Below, one piece after another: positions 1 to 10,679 of a stretch of 64,000 nucleotides of DNA. Made by a program: the position numbers and the translations under genes. The stretch's first letter is position 1; every line of letters starts with the position of its first letter. The stretch lies in the NCBI GenBank assembly GCA_013420905.1, contig JAAXNY010000008.1, positions 1,364,001-1,428,000 of the forward strand. Reading direction: 5' to 3'. The DNA comes from Collybia mongolica. Its lineage: Eukaryota; Basidiomycota; Agaricomycetes; Agaricales; Clitocybaceae. Below the pieces are notes generated by a model. That model was not told the origin of the DNA, did no database searches, and saw only the letters and a program-made list of their open reading frames with translations.

Positions 1-704
1 CTGCCATGCACATGTCCCCACCAGCACCATTATCTGCGCGAGGCTGTACCACACAGCCCTCGCATTTGTTGCTTCGCTGAGGTCCCGATAATCGGCTTCC
101 CGCTCTCTCTGGTATTGCTGCTCTCTCCTAATATCCTCCAGTTTCTCGTTGAGATCCCGTACCTTAGCAGCAAGACCTGAGACATGAGTTCGGTCGTTTT
201 CTACATCAGGTTTGGTGCTTCCAACTGCAATGTCAAGGTAGAGGCGAATATGAGTGTGGCTGAACCATGATGTGTAGTTCGTGGAGAGGCAGATGGAGTG
301 GTCCCCTGCATCGTGTGAGGTAAACGTAAACTTTCCCTCGCTCGGGCCAATGGTCTTAACAACTACATCGGCGGACTCTGATTCCTACGGATAATGTTGG
401 CGTCATTATTTACAGACCTGAACAAAACGTACCACAACTTCCACCACGATTCCCATTTCCCTGTTCTCGTGATATGCTTGCTTGTCTTCCGCCCATTCGA
501 GGGCGCGATAACTGCCTTTAAGTGTGGGGAAATTTAGCAAGAGACGTCATCACAATGGTCAGACCACGAACCTTCCACTACTGTGTCTGTTGGTAATTCC
601 TCAATAAAGCAGCGCTTCTGGTTGGCATCGAGATAGAAATGCAAAGCATTTGCTGTGGCTGCTACAATGAAGAGCAGTAAGAAGGAAGTTATGCGAGTTC
701 GCAT
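1..704 (-). CDS. p24/emp24 family cargo receptor (Erp/TMED type), C-terminus cut by window edge
   Basis: Single-pass membrane proteins of this family cycle between ER and Golgi in COPII/COPI vesicles and help select cargo. Three exons join in phase: 572-704, 433-515 and 1-384, with introns of 56 and 48 nt. The protein starts MRTRITSFLLLFIVAATANA, a clear signal peptide. It continues with LHFYLDANQKRCFIEELP, the typical start of a mature p24 GOLD domain, and then a luminal coiled coil (LNEKLEDIRREQQYQRERE). The final transmembrane helix has begun (WYSLAQIMVLVG) when the window ends, so the cytosolic tail with its sorting signal is not visible. The start is the first ATG before the signal peptide. 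The next gene, at 875, is divergent and only 170 bp away. I cannot place it in a specific Erp subfamily without the tail. Confidence 0.9.
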
Positions 705-874
705 TTTTTGGTGTGGATGTCGTAGTCGTGGCGGGTGGCAGTGTAAACAACGGTAACGTGGCTGTTATTTTGCATCGGATCATCCAAAATAATGATTTAT
801 ACTAGATATATACTAGAACATTAATCATATTTCCGAAAGCAATACTTTGCAGCGCAAAATAACGGTGCACTTCA

Positions 875-1390
875 ATGACAGAACAAGACATTTATCTACC
901 CAATAATGGACAGACGAAGCTCGTACTAAGGCCCATAGATTTGGATCATATTTATCATGATCCTGACATCGATCTTCCCATCTTTCTCATCGCCACACGC
1001 TCCTCATCATCCATCGGGCTTGCAGCTACTCCACCCACACCCCGTGATACTCATTGGAAGCTTGCATGGGTTGTAGGTACCAGCTCTCTCGGACTTGCAG
1101 TGCAACGTCAAGTTCATATCGTCCACGATTTGGGGGTCGAGCATCTCACCAACTGGGGTGCTATCACGAAGATCAGTGAAGGTCACGTTAAAGCTGTTGA
1201 AGTAGCTACAAGAAGTCTTGATGTCCGCCGCCGTCTTGAACGAATTGCGTTAAACACTCCTGTGCGACGCCCTGATGGAATGTGGAATTGTCAGGACTGG
1301 GTCGTAACAGTCCTCGAGGCCTCAGAGAAAGATGGTCTCTTTACTCATCAGGAATGGACCTCTGCCGTCGCTGCCGTGTGCGACGTATGA
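875..1390 (+). CDS. Small fungal hypothetical protein, 171 aa
   Basis: This is an uninterrupted 171-codon frame starting MTEQDIYLPNNGQTKL. I do not recognise a named family with certainty. The middle reads THWKLAWVVG and VQRQVHIVHDLG, and the C-terminal third has NCQDWVVTVLEASEKDGL. That pattern, a strand-like HW motif followed by a conserved NCQDW, is one I associate with small intracellular basidiomycete proteins of unknown function; the Cys and His could suggest a papain-like fold, but that is inference. There is no signal peptide or membrane segment. The gene is intronless, unlike its neighbours, and divergent from the p24 gene with 170 bp between start codons, so the two may share a promoter region. 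Confidence 0.6.
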   Translation: MTEQDIYLPNNGQTKLVLRPIDLDHIYHDPDIDLPIFLIATRSSSSIGLAATPPTPRDTHWKLAWVVGTSSLGLAVQRQVHIVHDLGVEHLTNWGAITKISEGHVKAVEVATRSLDVRRRLERIALNTPVRRPDGMWNCQDWVVTVLEASEKDGLFTHQEWTSAVAAVCDV

Positions 1391-2315
1391 TTGTGAATGG
1401 GCTCTATGTACGTGGGCACCGACTACAGTACAAACAAAAAGACGATCCAGCTCAAAGTCATTTAGCAGTTGAATAAAATTCGTGGGTTTGGATGGAATCA
1501 AGCCAATCTGATCGTCCCGGCTGGGTCGCGGCGTGGGGGTCGGGGTGATTGATGTCAGGCTCCGTATGGTTGCGGAACGACTGACTCAGTTGCCACATAC
1601 TATCAGTGGCTCATCATTGCCTACGGGTAGTGTAATGCTCATTTTCATTTTGGCCACTTCCACATCTCCGTTTGCCTCAAAAAAAAACCATAAGGTAGGG
1701 AATACAAGGAACCGACATCCTTATGTAATCCGCTTAGTAAGCGCCAAGCCACGCAAAAATCAACGTCCAGAAGAAGAAAAATATTTTAAGGCGGCAAAGT
1801 ACAGTAAAAAGGTCATCGTTAGGGTGGATTAGATATTAATTCTATAGCTATACCACTTTAGGTTAGAAATATGATCATTGTATGAATTTTTGAGCTCAGC
1901 GAGAATGCTTGGGGGAAGAACATGATGGTCATGATGTCTTGGTGGGTACATAGTCTTTGTCCTGAGAGTCTGTGGTACTTCCTGGCTGGGTTTTGAGATT
2001 TTTGGGGTGCCTGAGATTGTGATTTCAAGCTGCAGTGGCCTTGGATCTTCTTCCCATTTGTTGGATGGCCTGGAGAGGCTATTCTGTGTGGTTTTTGGCC
2101 TGTTTTCATACCCTCTTGACATAGGCTATCCTGCAGCCACTTTCAGGTTTAAATAAAGAATTTATACTGTGTGCAATTATCCAAAATGTCATTGATAGAT
2201 CTTGGTGACTGCAGTGGGAATGTCAGATAACCACAATTCACTTCAGCATGCTGGGCTTAGTATGCATAATGGGTCAATTACTGTGTGCATCAAATAAAAG
2301 AATAACAGTTTATTT
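1391..2315. other. Intergenic stretch without recognisable gene
   Basis: Only short frames without recognisable protein signature are present. An A-rich run lies at 1677-1688. A 97-codon minus-strand frame (1829-2122) is proline and serine rich with no family signature and is not called. Confidence 0.5.
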
Positions 2316-2530
2316 TGTTGGAGCGTGAAGTTGTAAGGCTATGCAATCCAAGTCATTACAATGACAAGGAATGCCTAAGAACATACCATGGAGAATGGTA
2401 TGAATTTCATAGAGTAGCAACAAGAATATTCTAGTTATATTTCCAACATGTGTATAAGGCCTGAAGTTGAGGCTGGATGAGCTACAATAATATATTATGT
2501 TTGATACACTCCACCTCTCTCTGTTCAACA
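2316..2530 (+). repeat. Copia LTR, left copy of outer element (5' LTR)
   Basis: The LTR is 215 bp, starting TGTTGGAGCGTG and ending CTCTGTTCAACA, with the usual TG...CA termini. The next bases are GATTATGGGCCCTGG, a position where a primer-binding site is expected. It matches 29784-29998 over its whole length. Confidence 0.8.
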
Positions 2531-2644
2531 GATTATGGGCCCTGGCCTTAACTGAACTACACCAAATCTTACCTTGCATACCACTTGATTCAACTACACC
2601 ACTTCTGACCACACCACCACTCCATGCATTACTTCACACCTACC

Positions 2645-2943
2645 ATGTCTGAGCCAACCACAAACATTTACTGAACCAATGCATTGAAAGGTGTCAAAAA
2701 TTACAATGTTTGGAAGATCAAAATGATGGACATTTTGACCAATCAAGGACTCCTTGAGTATGTGGATGGGGCAAATCAGGTCCCAAATGATACAGCTGCA
2801 ACAGTAGTGTGGAAATCTAAGGATAAAAAGACCCTGTCAATGATTTAGCTATGTGTTGGTGATGGCCCACTTGTGTATATTGCAGGTGCAACAATGTTGA
2901 ATGAGGCCTGGGGTGCACTTCAAGTGATGTATGAAGTGCACAG
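2645..2943 (+). pseudogene. Copia gag, N-terminal part (outer element), interrupted by insertion
   Basis: Translation starts MSEPTTNIY and after an in-frame stop continues NYNVWKIKMMDILTNQGLLE, typical of the UBN2-type Copia gag N-terminus (nucleocapsid protein, cytoplasmic particle). A further stop follows. The frame breaks off at a Copia LTR at 2944. It appears to resume at 7855 on the same strand after the 4.9-kb insertion, the five bases CACAG being present on both sides. Confidence 0.7.
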
Positions 2944-3242
2944 TGTTAAAGGTGGAAGCCTAGAGCTGGAGTCCTGAGTAAGAAACTGGTATATTTACTA
3001 ATATAAGTGAGTACTAACCTGGAGTCCTGAGTAAGAAACCGGGGACTCCAGAACGAGCTACTCTACACCTATATACCTGTAGGAACAATAGTAGAGTACA
3101 ATACACAAAGGAACAATAGAACAATGGAACAATAGAACAATAGAACAATAGAACAATAGAACAATAGAACAATAGAACAATAGAACAATGAAAGAAGTGA
3201 AACAATACCAAGCTAAGTTATATATACAGGTCAATTCTAACA
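2944..3242 (-). repeat. Copia-1 3' LTR with internal octamer array
   Basis: In element orientation it begins TGTTAGAATTGACCTG and ends CACCTTTAACA. It is 299 bp long against 206 bp for the solo copy at 47961-48166. The extra length comes from an expanded AATAGAAC-type octamer array (about 3103-3190) and a duplication of the TGGAGTCCTGAGTAAGAAAC segment (2971-2990 and 3020-3039). Confidence 0.85.
3103..3190. repeat. Octanucleotide microsatellite (AATAGAAC)n
   Basis: About ten tandem copies of an 8-base unit, with scattered variants such as AATGGAAC, lie inside the Copia-1 LTR. The homologous solo LTR at 47961-48166 has roughly half as many units. The apparent minus-strand frames LLFYCSIV repeated here are products of the repeat and not genes. 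Confidence 0.85.
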
Positions 3243-3313
3243 TACCCCCCTGACCTGGTGCATCTCAATAAGAGTTACCAAAATCAAAATAGAGTAGTCA
3301 GAAACAAAACCAT

Positions 3314-6300
3314 TCAGGGCTTAATACCCATCATCTCCCTGCAGTATTGTACCTTAGGGAGTGTAACAGCTTTGGTAAGAATGTCTGCCACTTGAGCTGT
3401 TCCAGGAATGTGATAAGTAGAAATAATTCCACTTTCCACTTTTTCCCTTAACCAGAAGAGTCTGGTGTCAATATGTTTCATTCTTCCATGGTGTTCAGGA
3501 TTCCTGGTCACATTTAATGAAGACATATTGTCAATCATTAAAATGGAAGAGTTTTGGATAGGATACCCAAGTTCTTGCATAAGACTTCGCATCCAGATGA
3601 TCTCCTTGCCTGCCTCCACAGCAGCAACATACTCTGCTTCAGTGGTGGACAATGTGACAATTGGTTGCAGTTTGCTGCTCCAGCCTATTGCTCCTCCCCC
3701 CAAAATTGTGACATATCCACCAGTAGAGCACCCAGTGTCCACACAGTCTGCATGAGAGGCATCACAGTAGGTCTTGAACTCCAGTGGTTCACCATTTGCC
3801 TGGTAGGTCAACTTGTAGTCCATGGTGGCCTTGCAATATCTGAGCATATGCTTTGCAGCAGCCCAATGCTTAGGACCAGGATTAGAGTTATACCTTGCAA
3901 GCTTGGCTACACCTGCAGCTAGATCGCCTCTAGTCATACTGACAAGGTATTGAAGTGATCCAACAAGACTGAGATATGGGACATTTTGCATTTCCTCCCT
4001 TTCTGCATCTGTCTGTAGGCACATTGACTGGGATAGAATAAGTCCTGGGGTCATAGGAGTGTTGATGGGATTGCAGTCTGTCATGTTGTACTTTTCCAGC
4101 ATGTCCACAATGTACTGTCTCTGGGAGAGGGCAATGGTGCGATTTGGACGATCTCTGATGATTTCCACACCTAATAGGAACTGAGTGGGCCCAAGGTCAC
4201 AAAGTTTGAAGTGTCTGGACAGCTCCTTGACTGTTCTGTCAATTTCTGCATTGGATTTTGATGCCAGAGTGATATCATCAATGTAGATGGGGACAATGAT
4301 CTTGACTTCTCCCTTTACATACAAGTAAATGGAGTGGTCAGATTCAAGTCTGGTGAATCCCATGCTATCAAGAACACCATGTAGCTTCTTGTTCCACTGC
4401 CTGGCAGCCTGTTTGAGTCCATAGAGCAATTTCCTGAGCTTTAAAACCTTGTTTCCAACCACATAACCTGGAGGAGGACGCATATAAATGTCTTCTTCCA
4501 GATCTCCATTGGGGAAAGCAGAGGTGATGTCCACAGAGCACAGTTCCATGTCTTCCATTGCAGCAATAGCTAGAATCAATCTCAGAGCAGCTGGGTGAAA
4601 AGTAGGTGCAAAGACTTCATTATAGTCAATGCCAGGACATTGTGCACATCCCTTTGCCACCAGTCTTGCCTTGTAGCATTCAACTGAGCCATCTGAATTG
4701 CGCTTGACCTTGAATACCCATCCTGAGCCAATTGCCTTTCTATCTTGAGGCAGATCAATGATGTCCCATGTGCCATTCTGTGTCAATGACTCTATCTCTT
4801 CATCAACAGCCTTCTTCCACTTGTTAGCATCCTTAGACTTCATGGCAAGGTGCCAGTTCTGGGGATCTGGCTCAGGACCAAGGGCAGCACCAGCAAAGTG
4901 GACAAATTCCAATCCATCCTCATCCATTTCACCACATGTGAAGTTAGCCTCAATATCACTATCACCATCATCCAGAACAGGCTTGGATGGCCTTACAATC
5001 CAATATTCCTGGGGAGGTCTAGTAGCCCTAGATGACTTCCTGGTGGGGAGTACAGTGCCTTTGGGAGGTTTTCTACCTCTAGGTCTAACAGGACCATCAT
5101 CCAAGTCAGGATCATGTTGCTCATTGGGTAATGGGTAATTGGCTGGATCAATGTTTGGGATTTGGACATTATGCTGGACAGGTGGTGCTTAGGCAGCAGG
5201 GGGAATAGGTACAGGGGCAGGTGTAGGACACTTTGGGGCTGATTTTAGATTATCATCATCATTATCATCATCATACCCCCCAAAATCAGGCATATTGCTT
5301 GAGTCTGGCACTGGACTGCTATCAGAACAATTTGGACCAACAAAAATAGGTGGGGGTGGGCCAGAGGGAACAGGGACACTGCCAGATGTCTTCAGACCAG
5401 GGAAATAATGCTCATCAAACTCTGCTTTGTCTGAGATCATGGTCTTCTTGGTGGTGGGGTTGTAGAACTTCCAACCCTTGTAACCATCAGCATATCCAAT
5501 AAAGACACATTTATCCATGTGTGACTGCAGAGTCTTGCACTTATCCTTCTGCACAAAGACATAGGAGGTGCATCCCCACACCCTGAGATGACTGATATCA
5601 GATTTACTTCCAAACCAGCCATAGTGAGGAGTTTTGGGTGCTACAAGCATTGGAATGTGATTCCAGATGTGTACTTGTGCATCCATGCAATGCTCCCAAA
5701 AGGATGGAGGCAACTTGGACTCTGCAAGCATAGCAGTAATGTCATCAGACATAGTCCTGTTGGCCCTTTCTGCAACTCCATTCTGCTGTGGTGTGTTTCT
5801 GCATGTGTGTCTCCTGGTAATCCCACAATGGTCTGTGAATTGAATGAACTCCTTTGACATGTATTCACCACCCTTGTCATCCTGCAATGTCTTGATAGTG
5901 TAGCCCTTATCCTTCCAATGGTTCTCAGCATAAGCCTTGAACTTCTGGAATGCCTGGAATGCCTGAGACTTTTCCTTGAGTGCCATCACTGCTCTGAAAT
6001 CCAAGAAATCATCTATGAAGGTAATCCAGTAAAGTGCTCCGAGTGCGATTTTGTAGTCATAGGACCATGCAAGTCACTGTGGATGAGTTCCAGGGGCTGT
6101 GTAGCACAATTTCCAGTAGAGGGATAGGATTTAGACTTCATTTTGCCTGCCAGACAAGCCTCACAGATAGGATCTGGCTTGGTTGTAGAATTCATATCCA
6201 TGCCTGTTGCCAATTCCTGTTTGGCCATAGTCTTAACCACTGCATAATTGTGGTGAGCCAGTCTCCTGTGCCACAGGGACAAGTCCTGAGGAAGAGTGGA

Positions 6301-7647
6301 GGCAACATTAGCATACTCTGAAATGCATTGGACTGTTCCATCAAGCTGGGCACAGTTGTTGGACTTGATTGTGGCAGAGAACAAGGCCTGAGATGAGTCC
6401 TTGAGTCTGAACCACAATGCCTGACTGTCAATCACAATCTTGAAACCTTTTGCTCTGGTGAGGTATAGGATAGAGAGGAGGTTGTTCCAAAGCCTAGGTA
6501 CATGTAGGACTCTAGTGAACTCCACTGGACAAAGATTCTGCCCTTTTACTACAGGATTAAAAACAACTGTCCCAACCCCAGCTGAATATATCACACTATT
6601 GTCTGCCAGCCTGATTGGTACAACATGAGGGCAATAATTATGCACCCAGTTGTGATGTGGGGTCATATGCAAAGAGGCCCCAGAGTCTGGAAGCCAATTG
6701 AAGTCAGCATCTAGTTGCAGTGGGCCAGACAGATCAGAATGATCTGGGAGGGAGGTACTTGCATTTCCAGCATATTCTGTGACATCCTCATCAGAGGCAT
6801 TGTCCTGTGCCTTGTCCTTTTTGTCCTTGGATTCCTCCTTGGACTCCTGTGCCTTGTTTGCAGTCTCCTTGCGCTTTTTGCCTTTATTTTTGCCACCATT
6901 TGAAGTCCCATTAGACTTCTTTGCCTCCTTTTGTGCATTGATGTACAGTGTGCACTTGGTCTGGATGTGACCCCCTTTGCCACAGAAATGACAACTATTT
7001 CCAGAGGTGGATGCAGCCATGGCAGTCTGCTCTTCTGCCCTTCTGCAATGAGATTGGTCCTCAGTAATAAATGCCTGATGGACTTTTGACTTGTCCAAGT
7101 CAGAAGTGAGGAGTAAACTGGTCACAAAGTGATTGCACTCCTCAGGAAGAGCCCTAATCAAAGCCATAGTTGCTAGTTCTGAGTCCATGTCAGCCAGAGT
7201 ATACTTCTCTGACCTGAGACTTTTGACATTGGTAATGGCCTTTTCAACTCTGTTAATAAGAGTTTGAAGGGATTCTTCCTCTTGCTTCCTGATGGAGAAC
7301 AAGTCATCCAGGGCATTAAAGCAAGGTCCAGGGCACTTCTGGACATGCACTTTGGCTAGTGCCTCCCACATTTTGACAGGATCCTCAGCAATTCCATTGA
7401 AGTGGACTCTCTGGGGTTCCTCAACCATAAAGAAGATCTGGCTAGCTGCCTTTTCAACTTTGATGAGGTAGGCTTCCTGTGCATCCAGTTGCTCTTCTGT
7501 AGGAGGGCTACTGAGGGAGGGCACTCTAGCAATGCCTTTGACAATCCTCCAGCTGCCATTAGCCCTAAGCCAGGCAGACATATCAGATGCCCAGGAGGTG
7601 TAGTTGGTGTCATTGAGGAGGGGGAAGGTGGGTTTGGTAAGAGACAT
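3314..7647 (-). pseudogene. Copia-1 gag-pol polyprotein, lightly damaged
   Basis: Reading from 7647 (MSLTKPTFPLLNDTNY): gag, zinc knuckle CHFCGKGGHIQTKC, protease motif DSGASLHMT, pre-integrase zinc segment (LWHRRLAHHN with CEAC), integrase core with GGEYMSKEF and NTPQQNGVAERANR, reverse transcriptase with intact YIDD in VPIYIDDITLAS, then RNase H (YCDASHAD, STTEAEYVAAVEAGKE), ending REMMGIKP at 3314. It would make the virus-like particle and copy its own RNA. There are two clear breaks: a one-base frameshift near 6050 in the integrase N-terminal part and an in-frame TAA at 5189-5191 between integrase and reverse transcriptase. All catalytic motifs that I can read are intact, so the inactivation looks fairly recent. 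Confidence 0.85.
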
Positions 7648-7854
7648 GTTGGTAAGGAGTGAAATTGGGGTGTTAACCTCTGTGCCATTGGGCTTTGTGC
7701 ACAGGCATTGCTTGTTTACTTTGTAACATTTTCCCATGGTCACATGACCTCTATAAACTATCATCTACATTGATTCTAGTCATTTTTACAACTTGCTGAA
7801 GGTAGAATGGACTTATTTCTCCTAAGAAAAGAAATAAAGAATGAGTACCTGCCA

Positions 7855-8393
7855 CACAGTGTGTTGGCCCACTCCACCCAAGTCTGATTGCAATGCAAAG
7901 ATGGTGGGGATATTGAGGAGCACATTTGATGCTCTGGGGATATGTTGAAGAATTAGCCAGCTTAGGCTCCAAGATCAATGACAAAGATTTTAGCATAACA
8001 TTGCTCACTTCACTTCCCAATTCATGGGATGCATTAATCTCATCTGTTGACTCCACAACTCTGAAGGAGAGCCATCATTTGATAGCACACATCCTGGAAG
8101 AAGATTGATGTATCCAATCATGGAATTCAGGTGACACTGCATTAGCCAGCAAATACAACCCCAATGTCATATGCTTCAAGTGCAATGAGAAGGGACATAT
8201 TGCCTTGCACTGTCTGAAGCAAAATTCTAAAGGAAACTCTGGAGAGAAGAACTCCAGAGGAAATTGGAAAAAGAAGAAATTTGACAAAGGACATCAAGCA
8301 TTTGATGATTATTCTTCCCTTGCCAAGCCTACCAGCCAATCTGATGTTGCCCTACCCACACTCACCCAGAATCAGTACTTGAGGTAGAGGCCC
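7855..8393 (+). pseudogene. Copia gag, C-terminal part with zinc knuckle (outer element)
   Basis: It continues the gag begun at 2645. LQCKDGGDIEEHI is followed, after a frameshift, by GYVEELASLGSKINDKDFS and LLTSLPNSWDALISSV. The CCHC knuckle reads CFKCNEKGHIALHC, then comes a basic tail. Stops occur near 7893, 7908 and 8108. The coding sequence ends near 8393 and similarity to Copia is lost at about 8405, where the bases ACAAGTCCTTATG, also found at two other repeat junctions, begin. Confidence 0.75.
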
Positions 8394-8486
8394 TTACTGG
8401 CAGATACAAGTCCTTATGTTTTTTTTGATTAACATTTCTTTATATTTCTAGAACCAGCTTGTTGCAATAAAACTAGCTATCCAGAA

Positions 8487-8690
8487 TCACTGCAACTTTA
8501 TATTACTTTTTGTTGTTGATAAGTTTGGTTCTGGAATGCTTGTCAGACCATGTCCTAGAATTAGATTGCAGGGTACATGGAGTAGCTTGACAACATGGAA
8601 GGCCTGATGGATGCACAACATGAAGATGGAATATAACCACACATTTGAGCTTGCCAAATACCTGTTGCACTTGTAAGGGGTCATGTTGCC
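8487..8690 (-). pseudogene. Old Gypsy fragment, end of integrase/start of chromodomain linker
   Basis: The minus-strand reading HQAFHVVKLLHVPC, then IPEPNL, aligns with the young Gypsy pol (HPVFHVVKLLPAPH, VPEPTL). The sequence is poor in CpG. Only about 60 residues remain. It may be the distal end of the old Gypsy whose other parts start at 13046, but the segment between does not belong to it. Confidence 0.6.
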
Positions 8691-8693
8691 AAG

Positions 8694-9025
8694 AGGCTCA
8701 GGCAGGGAGCAGTATACACAGTATGAACAGCCATGCAGGGAAAGGATGAATATAAAGCACTAGAGGCTTGATCATGAGTAGTGAACCCAATCCAAGTCTA
8801 CTGCAAAGATGCCCTTCCATGGAGAGGAACAATCCATCTGTAATATGTCAGTCCAGAGTAAACTACCATCTATCAAGGGATTAAGGCAATGCATGTCAGG
8901 ATGATATATGTAACAGTAAGGCTATGCAAGCTGTGTAATAGTAGATGTGGACAAACAGGTGATGTCCTTACAACTTCACCCATATCCATGGTGTATGATA
9001 TCAGCAACTGCAAATGAATTGCCAA
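8694..9025. other. Unassigned repeat-like sequence
   Basis: There is no open frame of note and no similarity that I recognise. It continues after the LINE insertion (9671-9808), so the LINE entered pre-existing sequence of this kind. Confidence 0.4.
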
Positions 9026-9040
9026 AAGAAGTTGGTGTTT

Positions 9041-9655
9041 TTTTTTTTTTTCCTTCTACAGTTTTGTATACTGCCATACACTAGTACAGATGCGGTCACG
9101 TGTAAACGTAATTAGATAATTGGATTGAAATATGGCACATAAAGGCCGTCATATGTGGCAGGATTGGATTGCCCTCCCGTTACTGGGAAAAGTGCTCCAG
9201 ATATTGGTTCCTGTGAAGGGACTGGGTAATAGACCCATACGGGACTAAGGACAAGAGTCGTCGCAGAGGGGACCGCCCCCCGCACTTCTTAATCCATTTA
9301 ATAAGTGGTCAGCGCGGCCACTTTCTCGCGCCCAGTTCACAGGGGGGTACACCCCCCCCGAAGGTTTCCCGAGGGACCAGGCCCATGCATGTACACTTGC
9401 CCTAAGGCATTTGACCTGGTATCAAGGATACCATCCAACAAGCACCCACTTACCTCCAGGTACTCCTGCTCTATTCTATGTGTGGTTCCCGGAAGACCCT
9501 GAAGGCCACCAGGTTGTCATGTAGGAAGTTGCTAACCCAAACAAGGGTCAGCTTCCTCCTGGGACGTTCTGCCCTCTCATAGAGTGGGCAGTACCTGAGC
9601 ATGTGATCCACAGTCTCCTTTCTGAGGCCACAGTCACACATGTATGTCTCCTTCT
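9041..9655 (-). mobile_element. 5'-truncated LINE (non-LTR retrotransposon) with 15-bp target duplication
   Basis: The insertion ends on the left in a poly-T run (9041-9051), the poly-A tail of a minus-strand element. It is bounded by perfect direct repeats AAGAAGTTGGTGTTT at 9026-9040 and 9656-9670. The upstream end encodes the C-terminal zinc-binding segment of a LINE reverse transcriptase ORF: CDCGLRKETVDHMLRYCPLY, then a stop. The rest is a G+C-rich 3' untranslated region. Truncation at the 5' end and long target duplications are standard outcomes of target-primed reverse transcription. Confidence 0.9.
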
Positions 9656-9808
9656 AAGAAGTTGGTGTTTATAGATCCTATTGTTGGATTTAGAATCATG
9701 TGACTTCTTGTCCCATGTGCTCAATACTGTATCACTAAGCCACCTGTACTAGACTTAGCTATACTGTTGCTAATACAACTGTTGTGGTCATTTTGGTGCT
9801 TCATCTGG

Positions 9809-10449
9809 ACACTAAATAAGTGTTCAGAGTGTTGTCATGTATTTGGTATACTTATGTGGTGGAATAGATCATGTGACATGTGTCAATAAATAGAGAATTC
9901 AATCTTATTTGTATTTCAGGTAAGTATAGTAGTAGTTGTTGATTATTCCAATGTGTAGTGTAATTTCCCACAAGGGTCATGTTTGGTAAGGGTCATTGTT
10001 GTTATAAGATGTTTGTTCACCCCTGACATAACACACAGACCTTCAAAACTAGCTGAATCTGGACATTTCTAATATTTCACTCAAAATAGACCATGGCAAA
10101 AATATGCTTAACAAGGAAATTGTAGAGCCATGTTTGTACATTCCAAATATATAAAAACAAATTTAATAGCTTTACTGGTTATGGAGAAAAACACAAAATA
10201 AATTTTGAAACACAATGCTTTGAAATATTAGATATGCATAATTTTGATGGCATCATCAAAAGCATTATGTAATCATCCCAAATACATGCAAATTATGTCA
10301 CAATACTTTGTATTTGTGGAGAAATGCTGTAAAAAGCCATAAGAGAAGAAAAATCCCATTATGGAAATATTTTCCTGCAGTGTTGAAATATGATGAATCA
10401 ATCAATCAATCAATCGACTTGTTGCCTGAAACCTGGGTTGATAAAGAAC
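9809..10449. repeat. Dispersed repeat of about 640 bp, copy 1
   Basis: From GGACACTAAAT to TGATAAAGAACTC this segment matches 61778-62419 closely in the same orientation. The flanks differ on both sides. It has no clear terminal inverted repeats and no coding signature. A tetranucleotide run (AATC)n lies at about 10394-10413, where copy 2 has (AATG)n. Confidence 0.8.
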
Positions 10450-10679
10450 TCATAATATTAGAAACAAGTTCCCACAGTATTGAAATGTATATCAACCATT
10501 CAACATTCAACAATTTATTTCTAGTCTTGCATCCTAATCAAGAACTTATCAAATATGCTAAAAATAGAAATATCATCATCAAAGACAAACTTCAAACAAA
10601 TGTACATATGCCTGTTAAGTGTTTTTTGTTGTATTATCACATACTATATTTGACCATACTCATATAGCTAGCCATTGTC

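Larger units (their letters stand above)
2944..7854 (-). mobile_element. Copia retrotransposon Copia-1, 3' LTR present, 5' LTR missing
   Basis: The minus-strand element has gag, protease, integrase, reverse transcriptase and RNase H in Copia order. Its 3' LTR is at 2944-3242, next to a polypurine tract (rc of 3243-3251). At the other end, after about 200 bp of leader, the sequence passes at 7855 into plus-strand gag of the outer Copia without any LTR. The 5-base CACAG flanks both ends (2939-2943 and 7855-7859), which would fit a Copia target duplication, but a missing 5' LTR is abnormal. A solo LTR of the family lies at 47961. Confidence 0.8.

Noticed and set aside
1829..2122. 97-codon minus-strand frame
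   Set aside because: There is no motif, no splice-linked neighbour and no conservation visible, and another frame of similar length overlaps it.
3103..3190. CRISPR-like spaced repeat
   Set aside because: The units are 8 bases in direct tandem without spacers and lie in an LTR.
3014..3243. Minus-strand frames rich in LLFYCSIV repeats
   Set aside because: They are translations of the octamer microsatellite in the Copia-1 LTR.
7802..7835. Short GT...AG segment in the Copia-1 leader as an intron
   Set aside because: At about 27 nt it is too short to be spliced in this kind of genome.
10308..10667. 119-codon plus-strand frame
   Set aside because: It begins inside the 640-bp repeat and runs into unrelated AT-rich sequence. 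Composition is lysine/asparagine/isoleucine-biased and the second repeat copy does not keep it.
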